In this document: positions 54,656 through 63,098 of the stretch, one piece after another
How the letters are laid out: every line of letters starts with the position of its first letter
How positions within the stretch are numbered: the first letter of the stretch is position 1
DNA from: Streptomyces cyanogenus
GTDB lineage: Bacteria; Actinomycetota; Actinomycetes; Streptomycetales; Streptomycetaceae
DNA length: 64,000 nt
Reading direction: 5' to 3'
NCBI RefSeq assembly: GCF_017526105.1
Contig: NZ_CP071839.1
Span: 496,001 to 560,000 of the forward strand
Position numbers and translations under genes: made by a program
Notes under the pieces: model-generated
Databases searched by the model: none
What the model was told of the DNA's origin: nothing
The model's input: only the letters and a program-made list of their open reading frames with translations

Positions 54656-55219
54656 TCAGCGGGGCGCCGTACCGGGCAGCGCAGCCGGGTGCGCGGTCCC
54701 GGATTCCACCGGGCGGCCCAACGGGGGCAGCGGTCCGGCGGGATCGGCGAGCAGGGCGGGGACGAGCGAGTGCAGCGCGTCCACGGCCCGGCCGACGGCT
54801 TCCCGCACCGGCGCGCTGAGTCCGGGCAGGAGGTCGTCGTCGCTCGGCAGCACGCCGGGTTCACAGGCCAGGACGAGGACCCGGGGCAGCGGCTCGTCGC
54901 CCAGGTGGGTGGCCAGGGCCAGCACCTTCGCCGGGTCCATGCCGTGGGCTTCGGGCGGGACGGTGCCGTCGGGGGGTTCGGCCTCGATCAGGGAGAGGGT
55001 GCCGGGGCGGTGGCCGCGCGGCGCCGCGTCGACGAGGACGGCGGTGGTGTACCCGGACAGCAGGTCGTAGGCGAGGTCCAGGCCGCGGATGCCGTAGTCG
55101 CGCACCCGCACCCCGGGCGGCAGGGGGCGGGGTTCGAGGGCGCGGATCACCTCGGGGCCGAAGGCGTCGTCGGCGAGGAAGATGTTGCCGACGCCGGCCA
55201 CCAGCAGCCGGGGCGTCAC
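54656..55219 (-). CDS. Hydrogenase maturation protease (HyaD/HybD family)
   Basis: A 187-aa aspartate-type protease. The nickel-probing residues are expected in GVGNIFLADDAFGPEV (Asp in place of the usual Glu), ALVDAAPRGH, and the His in HGMDPAKV. It removes the C-terminal tail of the large subunit once nickel is inserted; hhyL has a matching 22-residue tail. The C-terminus is longer than usual, with a Pro-rich end. It overlaps hypX by 4 bp. Confidence 0.92.
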   Translation of the reverse strand: MTPRLLVAGVGNIFLADDAFGPEVIRALEPRPLPPGVRVRDYGIRGLDLAYDLLSGYTTAVLVDAAPRGHRPGTLSLIEAEPPDGTVPPEAHGMDPAKVLALATHLGDEPLPRVLVLACEPGVLPSDDDLLPGLSAPVREAVGRAVDALHSLVPALLADPAGPLPPLGRPVESGTAHPAALPGTAPR

Positions 55220-57087
55220 CGCAGCTCTCCGGCGGCCGTGCCGAGGGACCCGGGCGCGGGGAGGGAGCCAGGCGCGGCGAGCGGCCCGGACGTGCCGAGG
55301 GAGTCAGGCGTACCGAGGGAGCCAGGCGTACCGGGGGACGCGGGCGTGGCGAGCGGCTCGGGCGCGGCGAGGGAGCCAGGCGTGCCGAGGGGCCCGGGCG
55401 TGGCGAGGGGGCGGGGTGAGCCGCCCGGGGTCTTGCGGACGAAGGCCGTGCGCAGGGCGTGGTAGGGGGCCTCGGGGTCGAAGAAGATGGCGTGCATGCG
55501 GGCCAGTTCGTCCTCCCGGTAGCGGGCGAGGGGCCGCTGCCGCTCGTCCGCGGCGCGCGCCGCCGCCTTGACGGCGAGCCGCTGCTCCAGGTCCGGGGCG
55601 GCGGCGAGCCCGGCCGCCAGCCGCTCCACCTGAGCCGGGAAGTCGCCGGGTGCGGCCGGTACGAGCCGGTCCACGAGGCCGAGCCGCTCCGCGCGGGCGG
55701 CGCTGACCGGCAGCGCCTCGGTGGTGAGCCGCTCGGCCTGCTCCGGTCCGACGCGGCGCGGCAGGGTGTACGTCCAGAACTCGGAGCCGTACAGGCCCAT
55801 GCGCCGGTAGTGCGGGTTGAGGACGACGCCCGTGCGGCACCACACCTCGTCGGCGGCGAGGGCCAGCATGACGCCGCCGGCCGCCGCGTTGCCGGCGAGC
55901 GCGGCCACCACCAGCCGGTCGGTGGTGCGCAGCACGGCCTCCACGAGGTCGTCGATGGCGTTGAGGTTGGTCCAGGACTCCTGGGCGGGGTCGGGGGCCG
56001 CCTCGACCACGTTGAGGTGGATGCCGTTGGAGAAGAAGTCGCGGTTGCCGCCGAGGACGAGGACGCGGGTGGGGCGGGTGAGCGCCTCGGTGTAGGCGGC
56101 GAGGAGTCGGCGGCACTGGTCGGTGCTCATCGCGCCGCCCGGGAAGGAGAAGCCGAGGAAGCCGACGTCGCCGCGCTGCCGGTAGCGGATGTCGCTCCAG
56201 GTGCGCCGGCCGGGCGGGGTGTCCGGCGGGACGGGGATCTCCGGGAGTGCGAGGCCCGGCTGGTACGCGGCGAGGACCGCGGCGGCCGGCCGGCGGAAGG
56301 GCGCCGGGTCGCCGGAGTTCCTGCGGGGGCGCAGTTCCGGGATCCAGACGGCGCCGTCGCGAGTGGCCCGGCAGACGGCCCCCGCGCGCTGGGCCAGCAG
56401 GGCGCCGGGGCGGCCGCGCAGCCGGTCCTCGGGGTGGCCGCCGTGCAGGAACACCTCGTGACCGAGGAGTTCGTCGAGGACGCCCGGCTGGGAGTCCGCG
56501 CCGCGCAGCTTGCGCAGGACCGTCTCGGTGTCGTCCCGCTCCCAGTCGATCCGGCGCCGCTCCTGGCGGTAGAGGTCGCGCCAGACGACGGTGACCGACG
56601 CGTCGGTCTGCGGCAGCGGCTTGTGGTCGCCGGCGGCGTAGCGCCGTACGGCCGTCAGGACGGCGGTGACAGCGGCGTCGGAGACCTCGTTGCGGTAGAG
56701 GTCGCTCTTGCCGACGGGCGGTACCGGGAACGGCTCGGCCGCCCAGACCGGGCCCGCGTCCATCCCGGCCTCGGCCTGCAGGACGGTGACGCCCCACTGT
56801 GCCGCCCGGCTCTCGATGGCCCAGTCCAGCGAGGACGGGCCGCGGTCGCCGGGCGGGCCGGGGTGCACGATCAGGCAGGTGTGCTCCCGCCAGACGTCCT
56901 CGGGCAGGGCCGTCCGGAGCATCGGCGCGACGATCAGGTCCGGGCGCAGTTCGCGCACGGCGGCCCGGACCGGGTCGGGGCCCTGCGCGGCGAGTACGAC
57001 GTCCACTTGGTGCCCGTGGTCCGAGAGTTCGGCGTACAGGCGTTGGGAGAGGCTGTTGAACGCGCTGGCGACGAGCAGAATGTCCAT
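55216..57087 (-). CDS. hypX: HypX/HoxX hydrogenase maturation protein (aerobic CO source)
   Basis: A 623-aa two-domain protein. An N10-formyl-THF transferase-like half (about 1-250; VHPGPPGDRGPSSLDWA) and an enoyl-CoA hydratase-like half (about 300-545; GGNRDFFSNGIHLNVV, ALAGNAAAGGVMLALAAD). HypX makes formyl-CoA and releases CO used as the iron ligand in air. The last 65 residues are an unusual tail: nine hexapeptide repeats of PGSLGT type (DNA 55237-55398), coded by degenerate 18-bp units. It overlaps the protease gene by 4 bp. Confidence 0.94.
   Translation of the reverse strand: MDILLVASAFNSLSQRLYAELSDHGHQVDVVLAAQGPDPVRAAVRELRPDLIVAPMLRTALPEDVWREHTCLIVHPGPPGDRGPSSLDWAIESRAAQWGVTVLQAEAGMDAGPVWAAEPFPVPPVGKSDLYRNEVSDAAVTAVLTAVRRYAAGDHKPLPQTDASVTVVWRDLYRQERRRIDWERDDTETVLRKLRGADSQPGVLDELLGHEVFLHGGHPEDRLRGRPGALLAQRAGAVCRATRDGAVWIPELRPRRNSGDPAPFRRPAAAVLAAYQPGLALPEIPVPPDTPPGRRTWSDIRYRQRGDVGFLGFSFPGGAMSTDQCRRLLAAYTEALTRPTRVLVLGGNRDFFSNGIHLNVVEAAPDPAQESWTNLNAIDDLVEAVLRTTDRLVVAALAGNAAAGGVMLALAADEVWCRTGVVLNPHYRRMGLYGSEFWTYTLPRRVGPEQAERLTTEALPVSAARAERLGLVDRLVPAAPGDFPAQVERLAAGLAAAPDLEQRLAVKAAARAADERQRPLARYREDELARMHAIFFDPEAPYHALRTAFVRKTPGGSPRPLATPGPLGTPGSLAAPEPLATPASPGTPGSLGTPDSLGTSGPLAAPGSLPAPGSLGTAAGELR
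55237..55398 (-). repeat. 18-bp tandem repeats coding the PGSLGT tail of HypX
   Basis: Nine in-frame 18-bp units coding PGPLGT, PGSLAA, PEPLAT, PASPGT, PGSLGT, PDSLGT, SGPLAA, PGSLPA and PGSLGT, preceded by a partial RPLAT. They differ by point changes. The known HypX fold ends before them. The repeats are probably prone to length change by slippage. Confidence 0.88.
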
Positions 57088-57153
57088 GACACGGCATGGT
57101 CGTCGCTCGGCCGGGTGCCGGGAAGAACCGCTGCGGCGTTTCGCCGCCCCGGG

Positions 57154-57522
57154 TCAGGTCTCTTCCTCCATCCGGATCGCATTGCGCAGATCCTCGTACG
57201 CCTGGCTCCGGTCGTCCCGGTGCGCCTCCAGCAGGGCCGCGGCGATCGCGTCGAGCTTGCGCTGGATCGCGTGCTCGGCGCGCACCTCGGCGTTCTTCAG
57301 CAGCGCCAGGAGCAGCAGGGTGACCGCCGTCATGGACTCTCCGGCGAGCAGCAGCAGCTCGATCGGCAGATGGGCGAGGTGGGAGGCGGCGAAGAAGCCG
57401 ACGAGCAGCAGGCAGAACAGGAAGAACAGCGGTGAGCTGGTGAAGTTCGAGGCGTATTCGGCGAACTGGTCGAACCGGCCGCGGCGCGGGCCGCCGCGGT
57501 GGACGGGATTCTTGAAGGTCAT
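57154..57522 (-). CDS. Low-affinity iron permease-like protein
   Basis: A 122-aa protein. A basic N-terminus with FDQFAEYASNFTSSPLFF (family signature), two membrane helices (about 30-48 and 55-73), then a soluble helix KNAEVRAEHAIQRKLDAIAAAL. It matches the low-affinity iron permease family (PF04120), whose transport role in bacteria is weakly supported. It lies upstream of hypX on the same strand, 66 bp away. Iron or membrane-potential functions would make sense there, but this is inference. Confidence 0.83.
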   Translation of the reverse strand: MTFKNPVHRGGPRRGRFDQFAEYASNFTSSPLFFLFCLLLVGFFAASHLAHLPIELLLLAGESMTAVTLLLLALLKNAEVRAEHAIQRKLDAIAAALLEAHRDDRSQAYEDLRNAIRMEEET

Positions 57523-57675
57523 GGCCGAGCCTTTCCCCACGGCGGGCGCACCCCGGGGGCCGGCCCCCGTCCGGGTGTCGTACGGCCGTGCCCGCGGCGG
57601 CGTCCTCGCTCCGGCGGCCGGCCTCCCCGCGTCGGGATCCGCAGTACCCCGTGCCGGGGCGTGCGACACCGGGTC

Positions 57676-58200
57676 TCAGGCCGCCAGGGAGCGGCCCGGG
57701 GTCAGGCGGTCGAGGAGCTGGTCGCGGTGGAGGCCGGCCACGGGGGCCAGCAGGTCCGGGTGGCGCAGCAGGGCGGCGGCGCGGTGGTCGCCGTCGTCGG
57801 GGGTGAGCAGCCGGCGGAACTCGACCGGCGCCACGGTGTGCTCGCCCTCGGCCAGCGCGGCGACGGCCAGCCCGGCCAGCTCCGCGTCGGTGAGCAGCGC
57901 GGCGGCCCAGCTGGCGACGACCTCGTCCACCCAGGTGCGCCAGGCCCAGTCCTCGGCCGGGTGGTCGTCGGCCGGTTCGGCACCGGTGATCCAGTCGAGG
58001 CGGGCCGCGCCGCCGGGACCGGCCATGGTGACCAGGCCGGCGTCGATCTCGGTGGGGTAGCGCAGCCAGGCGGCGACCGTCACCGCCTGCCGGGCCTGCG
58101 CCTCGCACAGCGCGGAGGCCAGCGCGCCGCCGCACGGCGGGTAGGCCGCCGTCAGCCAGCGTGCCGTCGCGGCGATCAGGGGGGACAGGTCAGTGAGCAC
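57676..58200 (-). CDS. Unknown 174-aa protein at the head of the hydrogenase maturation block
   Basis: GTG 58200 start: VLTDLSPLIAATARWLTAAYPPCGG. Helical, Ala/Trp-rich and soluble, with two cysteines near residues 24-31 (PPCGGALASALC). No family recognised. It reads toward the maturation genes with a 153-bp gap to the iron-permease-like gene and lies downstream of the 50-bp repeat array. It could be a hydrogenase accessory protein or unrelated. Confidence 0.6.
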   Translation of the reverse strand: MLTDLSPLIAATARWLTAAYPPCGGALASALCEAQARQAVTVAAWLRYPTEIDAGLVTMAGPGGAARLDWITGAEPADDHPAEDWAWRTWVDEVVASWAAALLTDAELAGLAVAALAEGEHTVAPVEFRRLLTPDDGDHRAAALLRHPDLLAPVAGLHRDQLLDRLTPGRSLAA

Positions 58201-58296
58201 AGCCGGGCCGTCCGAGGGGCGAAGGGGTACAGGGGCTCGACGCAACGGTAGCCCGGCACCGGGCACGGCCGGGAGGGCGTGCGAACCAGGTCATAT

Positions 58297-58480
58297 GTGA
58301 GCTGACGCACGCCGGACGGGCGGCGCCGACGTGCCACCAGGTCCCTGTGAGCTGACGCACGCCGGACGGACGCGGCCGACGTGCCACCAGGTCCCTGTGA
58401 GCTGACGCACGCCGGACGGACGCGGCCGACATGCCACCAGGTCCCTGTGAGCTGACGCACGCCGGACGGACGCGGCCGCG
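58297..58480. repeat. Tandem array of a 50-bp repeat (four copies, last partial)
   Basis: Units begin at 58297, 58347, 58397 and 58447, all with GTGAGCTGACGCACGCCGGA, exactly 50 bp apart. The first three are full length (a few differences), and the fourth runs to about 58480. A truncated piece (ACCAGGT, 58285-58291) precedes the first. Because 50 is not a multiple of three, all frames through it are chance. The array lies between the stop of the FAD monooxygenase gene and the start of the 174-aa gene. Confidence 0.95.
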
Positions 58481-59761
58481 TCAGCCGTCGCCCCGGGAGC
58501 TGTCGGCACGCGGTGCCTGACCCGGCTGCCGGCGGATCGCCGCCTGGGGCGGGCGTTCCCGCAGGGCCCCGTAGGCGATGAAGTACGCGGGGAGGCGGCG
58601 CAGCACGGGGGATCCGGTGACCAGGGCGGCGAGGCGCCGGGCCCGGTCGGCGTCGCCCAGCGGCGGCCGGCCGCTCAGGACCGGGGCGATGAAGCGGGCG
58701 TGGGCGGCGCGTTGCAGGGCCTGGGTGGCGACCGTGGTGGGCCTGCGGCGGCGCTGAACCGCGCGTACGTCGTCCAGGCGCACGGCCCCGCGGCGCAGCG
58801 GCTCGGTCAGGTGCCGGGCGGCGGCCACGGCGTCCTGCACGGCGAGGTTGATCCCGATGCCGAAGACCGGGGACATGGCGTGCGCGGCGTCGCCGATGCA
58901 CAGCAGACCGGGTCGGTGCCAGCGGCGCAGCCGGTCGAGGTGGACGTCGAGCAGCTTGACGTCGTCCCATGAGCGCAGGGCGTCGGTCCGGTCGGCGATC
59001 CAGGGGACGGCGGCGGCGAAGGCGGTCCGGAAGCGGTCGAGGCCGGCGGCGCGGCGCTCGGCGTCGGTGCCCTTGGGGATGAGCGCGGCGCACTGCCAGT
59101 AGTCGCCCCGGTCGATCATCGCGGTGAGGAAGCCCTCGCCGGCGCCGCCGACCAGTCCGCTGGGGTCGGTGTCCCGGCGCGGCAGGCGGAACCACCAGGC
59201 GTCCATCGGGCAGGTGAAGCGGCGCAGTCGCAGTTCGGGCAGGGAGCGGGCCAGTGAGCCTCGGCCGTCGCAGGCGACGGTGAGGACGGCGCGCAGTTCG
59301 CCGGTGCGGCCGTCGGAGGTGCGGTAGCGCACCCCGGTCACCCGTCCGGACTCCGTCAGGAAGGCGGTCGCCTCCGTGTTCATCCTCAGTTCGAAGGACG
59401 GCTCGCGCCGGGCCTCGTCGGCGAGCAGGTCCAGCAGGTCCCACTGGGGCACCATCGCGACGTAGTTGTGGGGGCCGCGCAGGACCGAGAGGTCTCCGAC
59501 CGTGACCGGTGTGCGGCCGGGTCCGAGGGGCAACTGGACGGTGCGCACCCGGCGCTGCGGCAGCCGGGCGAAGGACTCGGCCAGCCCCAGGTCGTCCAGC
59601 AGGGCGAGGGTCGAGGGGTGGACGGTGTCGCCGCGGAAGTCGCGCAGGAAATCGGCGTGTTTCTCCAGGACGGTCACCTGGATTCCGGCCCGCGCCAGCA
59701 GCAGGGCGAGCACCATGCCCGCGGGACCGCCCCCCACGACACAGCAGGTGGTCTTCTCCAT
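58481..59761 (-). CDS. FAD-dependent aromatic-type monooxygenase
   Basis: A 426-aa flavoprotein. The FAD Rossmann motif GGGPAGMVLALLLARAGI is at about 9-26, the DG motif at CDGRGSLAR (about 170), and GD in CIGDAAHAMSPVFGIGINLAVQDA (about 290). This is the PHBH-type fold. It probably hydroxylates an aromatic or polyketide compound with NAD(P)H. The true start is ATG 59761. A 7-bp inverted repeat upstream suggests local repression. A link to rifamycin oxidation is possible for this fold but no RAE is present. Confidence 0.9.
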   Translation of the reverse strand: MEKTTCCVVGGGPAGMVLALLLARAGIQVTVLEKHADFLRDFRGDTVHPSTLALLDDLGLAESFARLPQRRVRTVQLPLGPGRTPVTVGDLSVLRGPHNYVAMVPQWDLLDLLADEARREPSFELRMNTEATAFLTESGRVTGVRYRTSDGRTGELRAVLTVACDGRGSLARSLPELRLRRFTCPMDAWWFRLPRRDTDPSGLVGGAGEGFLTAMIDRGDYWQCAALIPKGTDAERRAAGLDRFRTAFAAAVPWIADRTDALRSWDDVKLLDVHLDRLRRWHRPGLLCIGDAAHAMSPVFGIGINLAVQDAVAAARHLTEPLRRGAVRLDDVRAVQRRRRPTTVATQALQRAAHARFIAPVLSGRPPLGDADRARRLAALVTGSPVLRRLPAYFIAYGALRERPPQAAIRRQPGQAPRADSSRGDG

Positions 59762-59800
59762 TGCGGTCCCGCCCTTCGGAGCAGCCAAGGCACCTCAATA

Positions 59801-59818
59801 ATTCATCATCCGATGAAT
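59801..59818. promoter_or_regulatory. AT-rich inverted repeat upstream of the monooxygenase gene
   Basis: ATTCATC-atcc-GATGAAT, a perfect 7-bp inverted repeat 40 bp before the monooxygenase start, in an AT-rich patch unlike its surroundings. Such a site fits a dimeric repressor of the GntR, MarR or TetR type. No regulator gene is adjacent. Confidence 0.5.
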
Positions 59819-59923
59819 ACCATACCCGTCCTGCCCCGGAAGTCACGTGTCGCCTGTGCGTCGGCGGGAACTCGGTGCGCTCGTGAAGGCCCGCACACGC
59901 AGCCGGGAGGTCGAGGAGGTCTC

Positions 59924-60415
59924 ATGACCGCGGACACCGCACGCTACGACGACCGGGACGAGGTCCCGCTGGGCGGATACGCGGCCCTCGCCTCCGTCTT
60001 CGCGGCGAGCGCCGGCGCCTTCGCGCTGGTGGCCCGGCGCCGGGGAGTGCAGCTGCCGCAGCAGGTGCCGCCCTGGGACGTGGCGCTGCTCGGCGCGGCG
60101 TCGTACAAGGCGTCGCGGCTGCTGGCCAAGGACAAGGTCACCAGCTTCATCCGGGCGCCGTTCACCCGCCGCACGGGCGAGGGACAGGGCAACGAGGTCA
60201 TCGAGGAGAGCCGGGGCAGCGGGCTGCGCCGGGCCACGGGCGATCTGCTGTCCTGCCCGTTCTGCACCGCCGCCTGGACCACCGGCGCCCTGGTGTGCTC
60301 CTACGCGGCGGCGCCCCGGCTGACCCGGCTGGTCTGCGGCGGCCTGGGCGCGCTGACCGTGTCGGACTGGCTCCAGTACGCCTGGACCTGGACCCAGCGG
60401 ACGGTCGAGGAGTGA
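59924..60415 (+). CDS. DUF1360 family membrane protein
   Basis: A 163-aa protein. A short hydrophilic start, a first helix (about 15-35), a central basic loop (LLAKDKVTSFIRAPFTRRTGEG), the family motif LSCPFCTAAWTTGA, and a C-terminal helix pair. The DUF1360 function is unknown; it is often found with spore-coat or stress genes. The ribosome site GGAGG is good. The Cys pair in CPFC may bind metal or a disulphide. Confidence 0.85.
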   Translation: MTADTARYDDRDEVPLGGYAALASVFAASAGAFALVARRRGVQLPQQVPPWDVALLGAASYKASRLLAKDKVTSFIRAPFTRRTGEGQGNEVIEESRGSGLRRATGDLLSCPFCTAAWTTGALVCSYAAAPRLTRLVCGGLGALTVSDWLQYAWTWTQRTVEE

Positions 60416-60600
60416 GCCGCGGGACCGCCGCGGCGGGTTCCGCTCGGCAGGCGCTCGCGTCACCGGCCGGCCGCGACGGACGGCCGACGCCCCCGGGGCC
60501 GTACGCCGTCACCGGTGACCGGCGGCGGGTGCGGGGTACTCGACGGGTGCCGCTGCGCGCGGGCGCGCCGTCGGCACTTCGTGCGGAAGGGACCGGTCTC

Positions 60601-61035
60601 ATGAGGCACGACGAGATGATCGGAAAGGTGCAGGCGCTGGCCCAGCTGCCCGACCGGGGAACGGCCGAGCGAGCCGCGCACGCGGTCGTGAGCACGCTGT
60701 CGGAACGGCTGCCGTCCGGACTGGCCCGGCACGTGGCCGCCCAGTTGCCGCCGGACATGGCGGCGGCCATGCGGGAGGCGGCCGACGCGTCCGCCGCTCA
60801 TGACTCCGGCAAGGCGGGCGAGCGGTTCGGGCTGACCGCGTTCGCCGGGCGCATCGCCGTGCGGGCCGGCACCGACGAGGACACGGCGCTGCGGGAGGCC
60901 GCCGCCGTGATGGAGGTGCTGGACGCCGCGCTCGCCCCCGAACTGACCGAGCGGATGGCCCACGCGCTGCCCGCGGACATCCGCGAGCTGCTGCCGGTGG
61001 AGCGGGCGACCCAGGACACCTGGACTTCCGGCTGA
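60601..61035 (+). CDS. DUF2267 family protein
   Basis: A 144-aa protein, all helical, with the DUF2267 repeat pattern (AERAAHAVVSTLSERLPSGLARHVAAQLPPDM ... ALREAAAVMEVLDAALAPELTERMAHALPADIRELL), each unit carrying a conserved LP. It has no cysteine and no membrane segment. The function is unknown. It follows the DUF1360 gene by 185 bp and may be part of a general stress group. Confidence 0.86.
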   Translation: MRHDEMIGKVQALAQLPDRGTAERAAHAVVSTLSERLPSGLARHVAAQLPPDMAAAMREAADASAAHDSGKAGERFGLTAFAGRIAVRAGTDEDTALREAAAVMEVLDAALAPELTERMAHALPADIRELLPVERATQDTWTSG

Positions 61036-61182
61036 CACGGGGAGACGGGCGCACGAAGTGAGGAGCGGCGCACCGGGGGACGGCACGCTGCCGCCGGAAT
61101 CCGCGATGCCGGTTGGATGCGTGTGCAAGCGCCCACCGCGGGCAGGCGTGGCAGTGACGCCCCCCATCGGAAAAGGTGCTCC

Positions 61183-61644
61183 ATGGCCTTCTTCGCCCTC
61201 TCCCCGCATCAGCCGCTGGTCCTGCTCTCGGCCACCGACCTCGCGTCGGAGTATCACCGCCTGGGGGTGGAGAACCGGCAACTCCAGCGGGCCGTCACCT
61301 CCCACGCCGTGATCGACCAGGCCATCGGTGCCGTCGTCGTCCTGGGACAGCTGGCCCCGGAGGAGGCCTGGCGGGCGCTGCGGGACGTCTCCCAGCGCAC
61401 GAACGTCAAGCTGCGCACGGTCGCCGAGCACATCCTGGAGTACGCGCAGGGCGGGACGCTTCCCGAGTCCGAGCGGCTCGAACTCGGGAAGGCGGTCGCC
61501 CGCTACCGCCCGGGCGACGAGGACGCCCGGGCGCTCACTGACGGCCTGCCCGCGCCGGCCGACGGTGCCGGGGGCGACGGGCCGACGGGGGCCGCGACAG
61601 CCACCGGTCCTCGACCCGGTCCAGCCCGTACAGCAGCACGCTGA
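61183..61644 (+). CDS. ANTAR-domain RNA-binding antiterminator
   Basis: A 153-aa protein. Residues 20-95 contain an ANTAR domain: ENRQLQRAVTSHAVIDQAIGAVVVLGQLAPEEAWRALRDVSQRTNVKLRTVAEHIL. ANTAR proteins bind paired hairpins in nascent RNA and block termination. No GAF or receiver sensor is fused, so it may dimerise with a partner. The Ala/Gly/Pro-rich end is probably disordered and its 3' part is antisense to a small membrane gene. Confidence 0.86.
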   Translation: MAFFALSPHQPLVLLSATDLASEYHRLGVENRQLQRAVTSHAVIDQAIGAVVVLGQLAPEEAWRALRDVSQRTNVKLRTVAEHILEYAQGGTLPESERLELGKAVARYRPGDEDARALTDGLPAPADGAGGDGPTGAATATGPRPGPARTAAR

Positions 61645-61678
61645 GGACCGGCAGCAGCAGAAGCGCGACGATGATCAC
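61535..61678 (-). CDS. Possible small single-helix membrane protein (47 aa)
   Basis: GTG 61678 start: VIIVALLLLPVLSVLLYGLDRVEDRWLSRP, then an Arg/Pro-rich tail. The order hydrophobic helix, LDRVEDR, basic tail is common in streptomycete mini-proteins. GAGGGG lies about 10 nt upstream. It overlaps the 3' end of the ANTAR gene in antisense (61535-61644), so the short length and overlap make it uncertain. Confidence 0.5.
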   Translation of the reverse strand: MIIVALLLLPVLSVLLYGLDRVEDRWLSRPPSARRPRHRRPARAGRQ

Positions 61679-61925
61679 TGGGGGTTCCCCCTCCCTGCCG
61701 GGGACACCCCGGCGGGTGCCCCGGACCCGGGTGCCTCCACCCCGGCCGGTTGTGAAGGTGCTGTGAGCGCACCATGCCCGTCCGGCTCGTCGGTGCGCGC
61801 CGTACCGGTACCGCCACGCGTTCTGCCACGCGGGTGCGCTCCGCGCGCCGCTTCCGCGACATGTGCTTACGGTGCTGTGGAGGTGACCGGCCGTCAGCCG
61901 GGCGGGCGGAGAGGAGGCGGGAGCG

Positions 61926-63098
61926 GTGGACGATGCGCGCCGGCGGGCTACCGGGCGGAACCGTCCGCGCCGGGCCGGAGGCACGGTGCTGGGCAGCCGG
62001 CCGGCCTACTCCGTACGGCTGCCCGCCCCGCCCCGGGCGGAGCCGCGGGTGCCGCCGGCCGAGCGGACGGTGCCGTGGCTGCGGGTCGCCGCCGCCTACG
62101 CCTGGCGGCTGATCCTCGTCGGCGCCGCCGTCTACGGCGTGTTCATCGTCCTCGGCAACTTCCAGCTCATCGCCGTCGCACTGTTCCTCGCGCTGGTCGT
62201 GACGTCGGTGCTGCGCCCGCTGACCGACCTGCTCGCCCGGTTCCTGCCGAGGCCGCTGAGCGTGGCGGTGTCCCTGGTGGGCAGCCTGGTGCTGCTGTTG
62301 GGCCTGCTCGCGCTCGTGGCCAGTTCGGTGGCCGACGAGTCGGCCCGGCTCGCCGGTGAGTTCCGCGGCGGAGTCCACCGCATCGAGGAGTGGCTGCAAC
62401 GGCCGCCGTTCCGGCTCGGGCCCGGTGCGCTCTCCACGCTGCAACGCCAGGTGACCCGCTATGTCTCCGAGCACCGGGCGTCCCTGCTCACGAGCGCGGT
62501 CGACGAGCTGGGCCGGGTGGTGGAGCTGGTCACGGGCGGCGTGCTGGCGCTCTTCGCCTCGGTCTTCTTCCTGCACTCCGGCGAGCGCCTGTGGGGCTGG
62601 GCCCGCGAGCGGTTGCTGCCGAGCGGCGCCCGCGCGGTGTGGGACCGGGCGGGGCGGGCGGCCTGGCGGACCTTCTCGGGATACACGCGCGGCATCATCA
62701 TCGTGGCCGCCACCAACGCCGTGCTCGTGGGCGTGGGCCTGCTGGTGCTGCGGGTGCCGCTCGCGCTCCCGCTGACACTGCTGGAGTTCTTCGCGGCGTT
62801 CGTGCCGCTGGTGGGCTCGCCGGTCGCGCTCGGGGTGGCCACGATCGTCGCGCTGGCCGGACGGGGGCCGCTGACGGCGGCGGGCGTGCTGGTGCTGATC
62901 GTGGTGATCGGCCAGCTGGAGGGGCATGTGCTGCATCCGCTCGTGATGAGCTGGGCGGTACGGCTGCATCCGCTGGTCGTGGCCGTGTCGGTCATCGCGG
63001 GCAGCATCGTGGCGGGCGTGATCGGCGCCGTCGTCGCGGTCCCGCTGGTGTCGGTGGCCTGGGCGGTACTGAGCGCGCTGCGCGCGGTACCGCCGTAG
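61926..63098 (+). CDS. AI-2E-family (TqsA/PerM-like) transporter
   Basis: A 390-aa membrane protein with about eight helices: pairs at about 52-95 and 110-130, then 200-220 and 255-385, with the family segment LEFFAAFVPLVGSPVALG and EGHVLHPLVMSWAVRLHPLVV. The basic N-terminus is Arg-rich. Relatives export small molecules or Na+/H+. The role here is unknown. GTG 61926 is used; a ribosome site GGAGGCGGGAGC lies upstream. Confidence 0.87.
   Translation: MDDARRRATGRNRPRRAGGTVLGSRPAYSVRLPAPPRAEPRVPPAERTVPWLRVAAAYAWRLILVGAAVYGVFIVLGNFQLIAVALFLALVVTSVLRPLTDLLARFLPRPLSVAVSLVGSLVLLLGLLALVASSVADESARLAGEFRGGVHRIEEWLQRPPFRLGPGALSTLQRQVTRYVSEHRASLLTSAVDELGRVVELVTGGVLALFASVFFLHSGERLWGWARERLLPSGARAVWDRAGRAAWRTFSGYTRGIIIVAATNAVLVGVGLLVLRVPLALPLTLLEFFAAFVPLVGSPVALGVATIVALAGRGPLTAAGVLVLIVVIGQLEGHVLHPLVMSWAVRLHPLVVAVSVIAGSIVAGVIGAVVAVPLVSVAWAVLSALRAVPP

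Noticed and set aside
58190..58509. Short frames through the 50-bp repeats (for example RRASAHRDLVA-like peptides)
   Set aside because: The 50-bp period shifts the frame with each copy, so the apparent peptides are repeats of chance reading, without ribosome sites.
58481..59761. Rifampicin monooxygenase (Rox) identity for the FAD enzyme
   Set aside because: The fold is similar but no RAE lies upstream, and the sequence shows no feature specific to Rox that I can identify.
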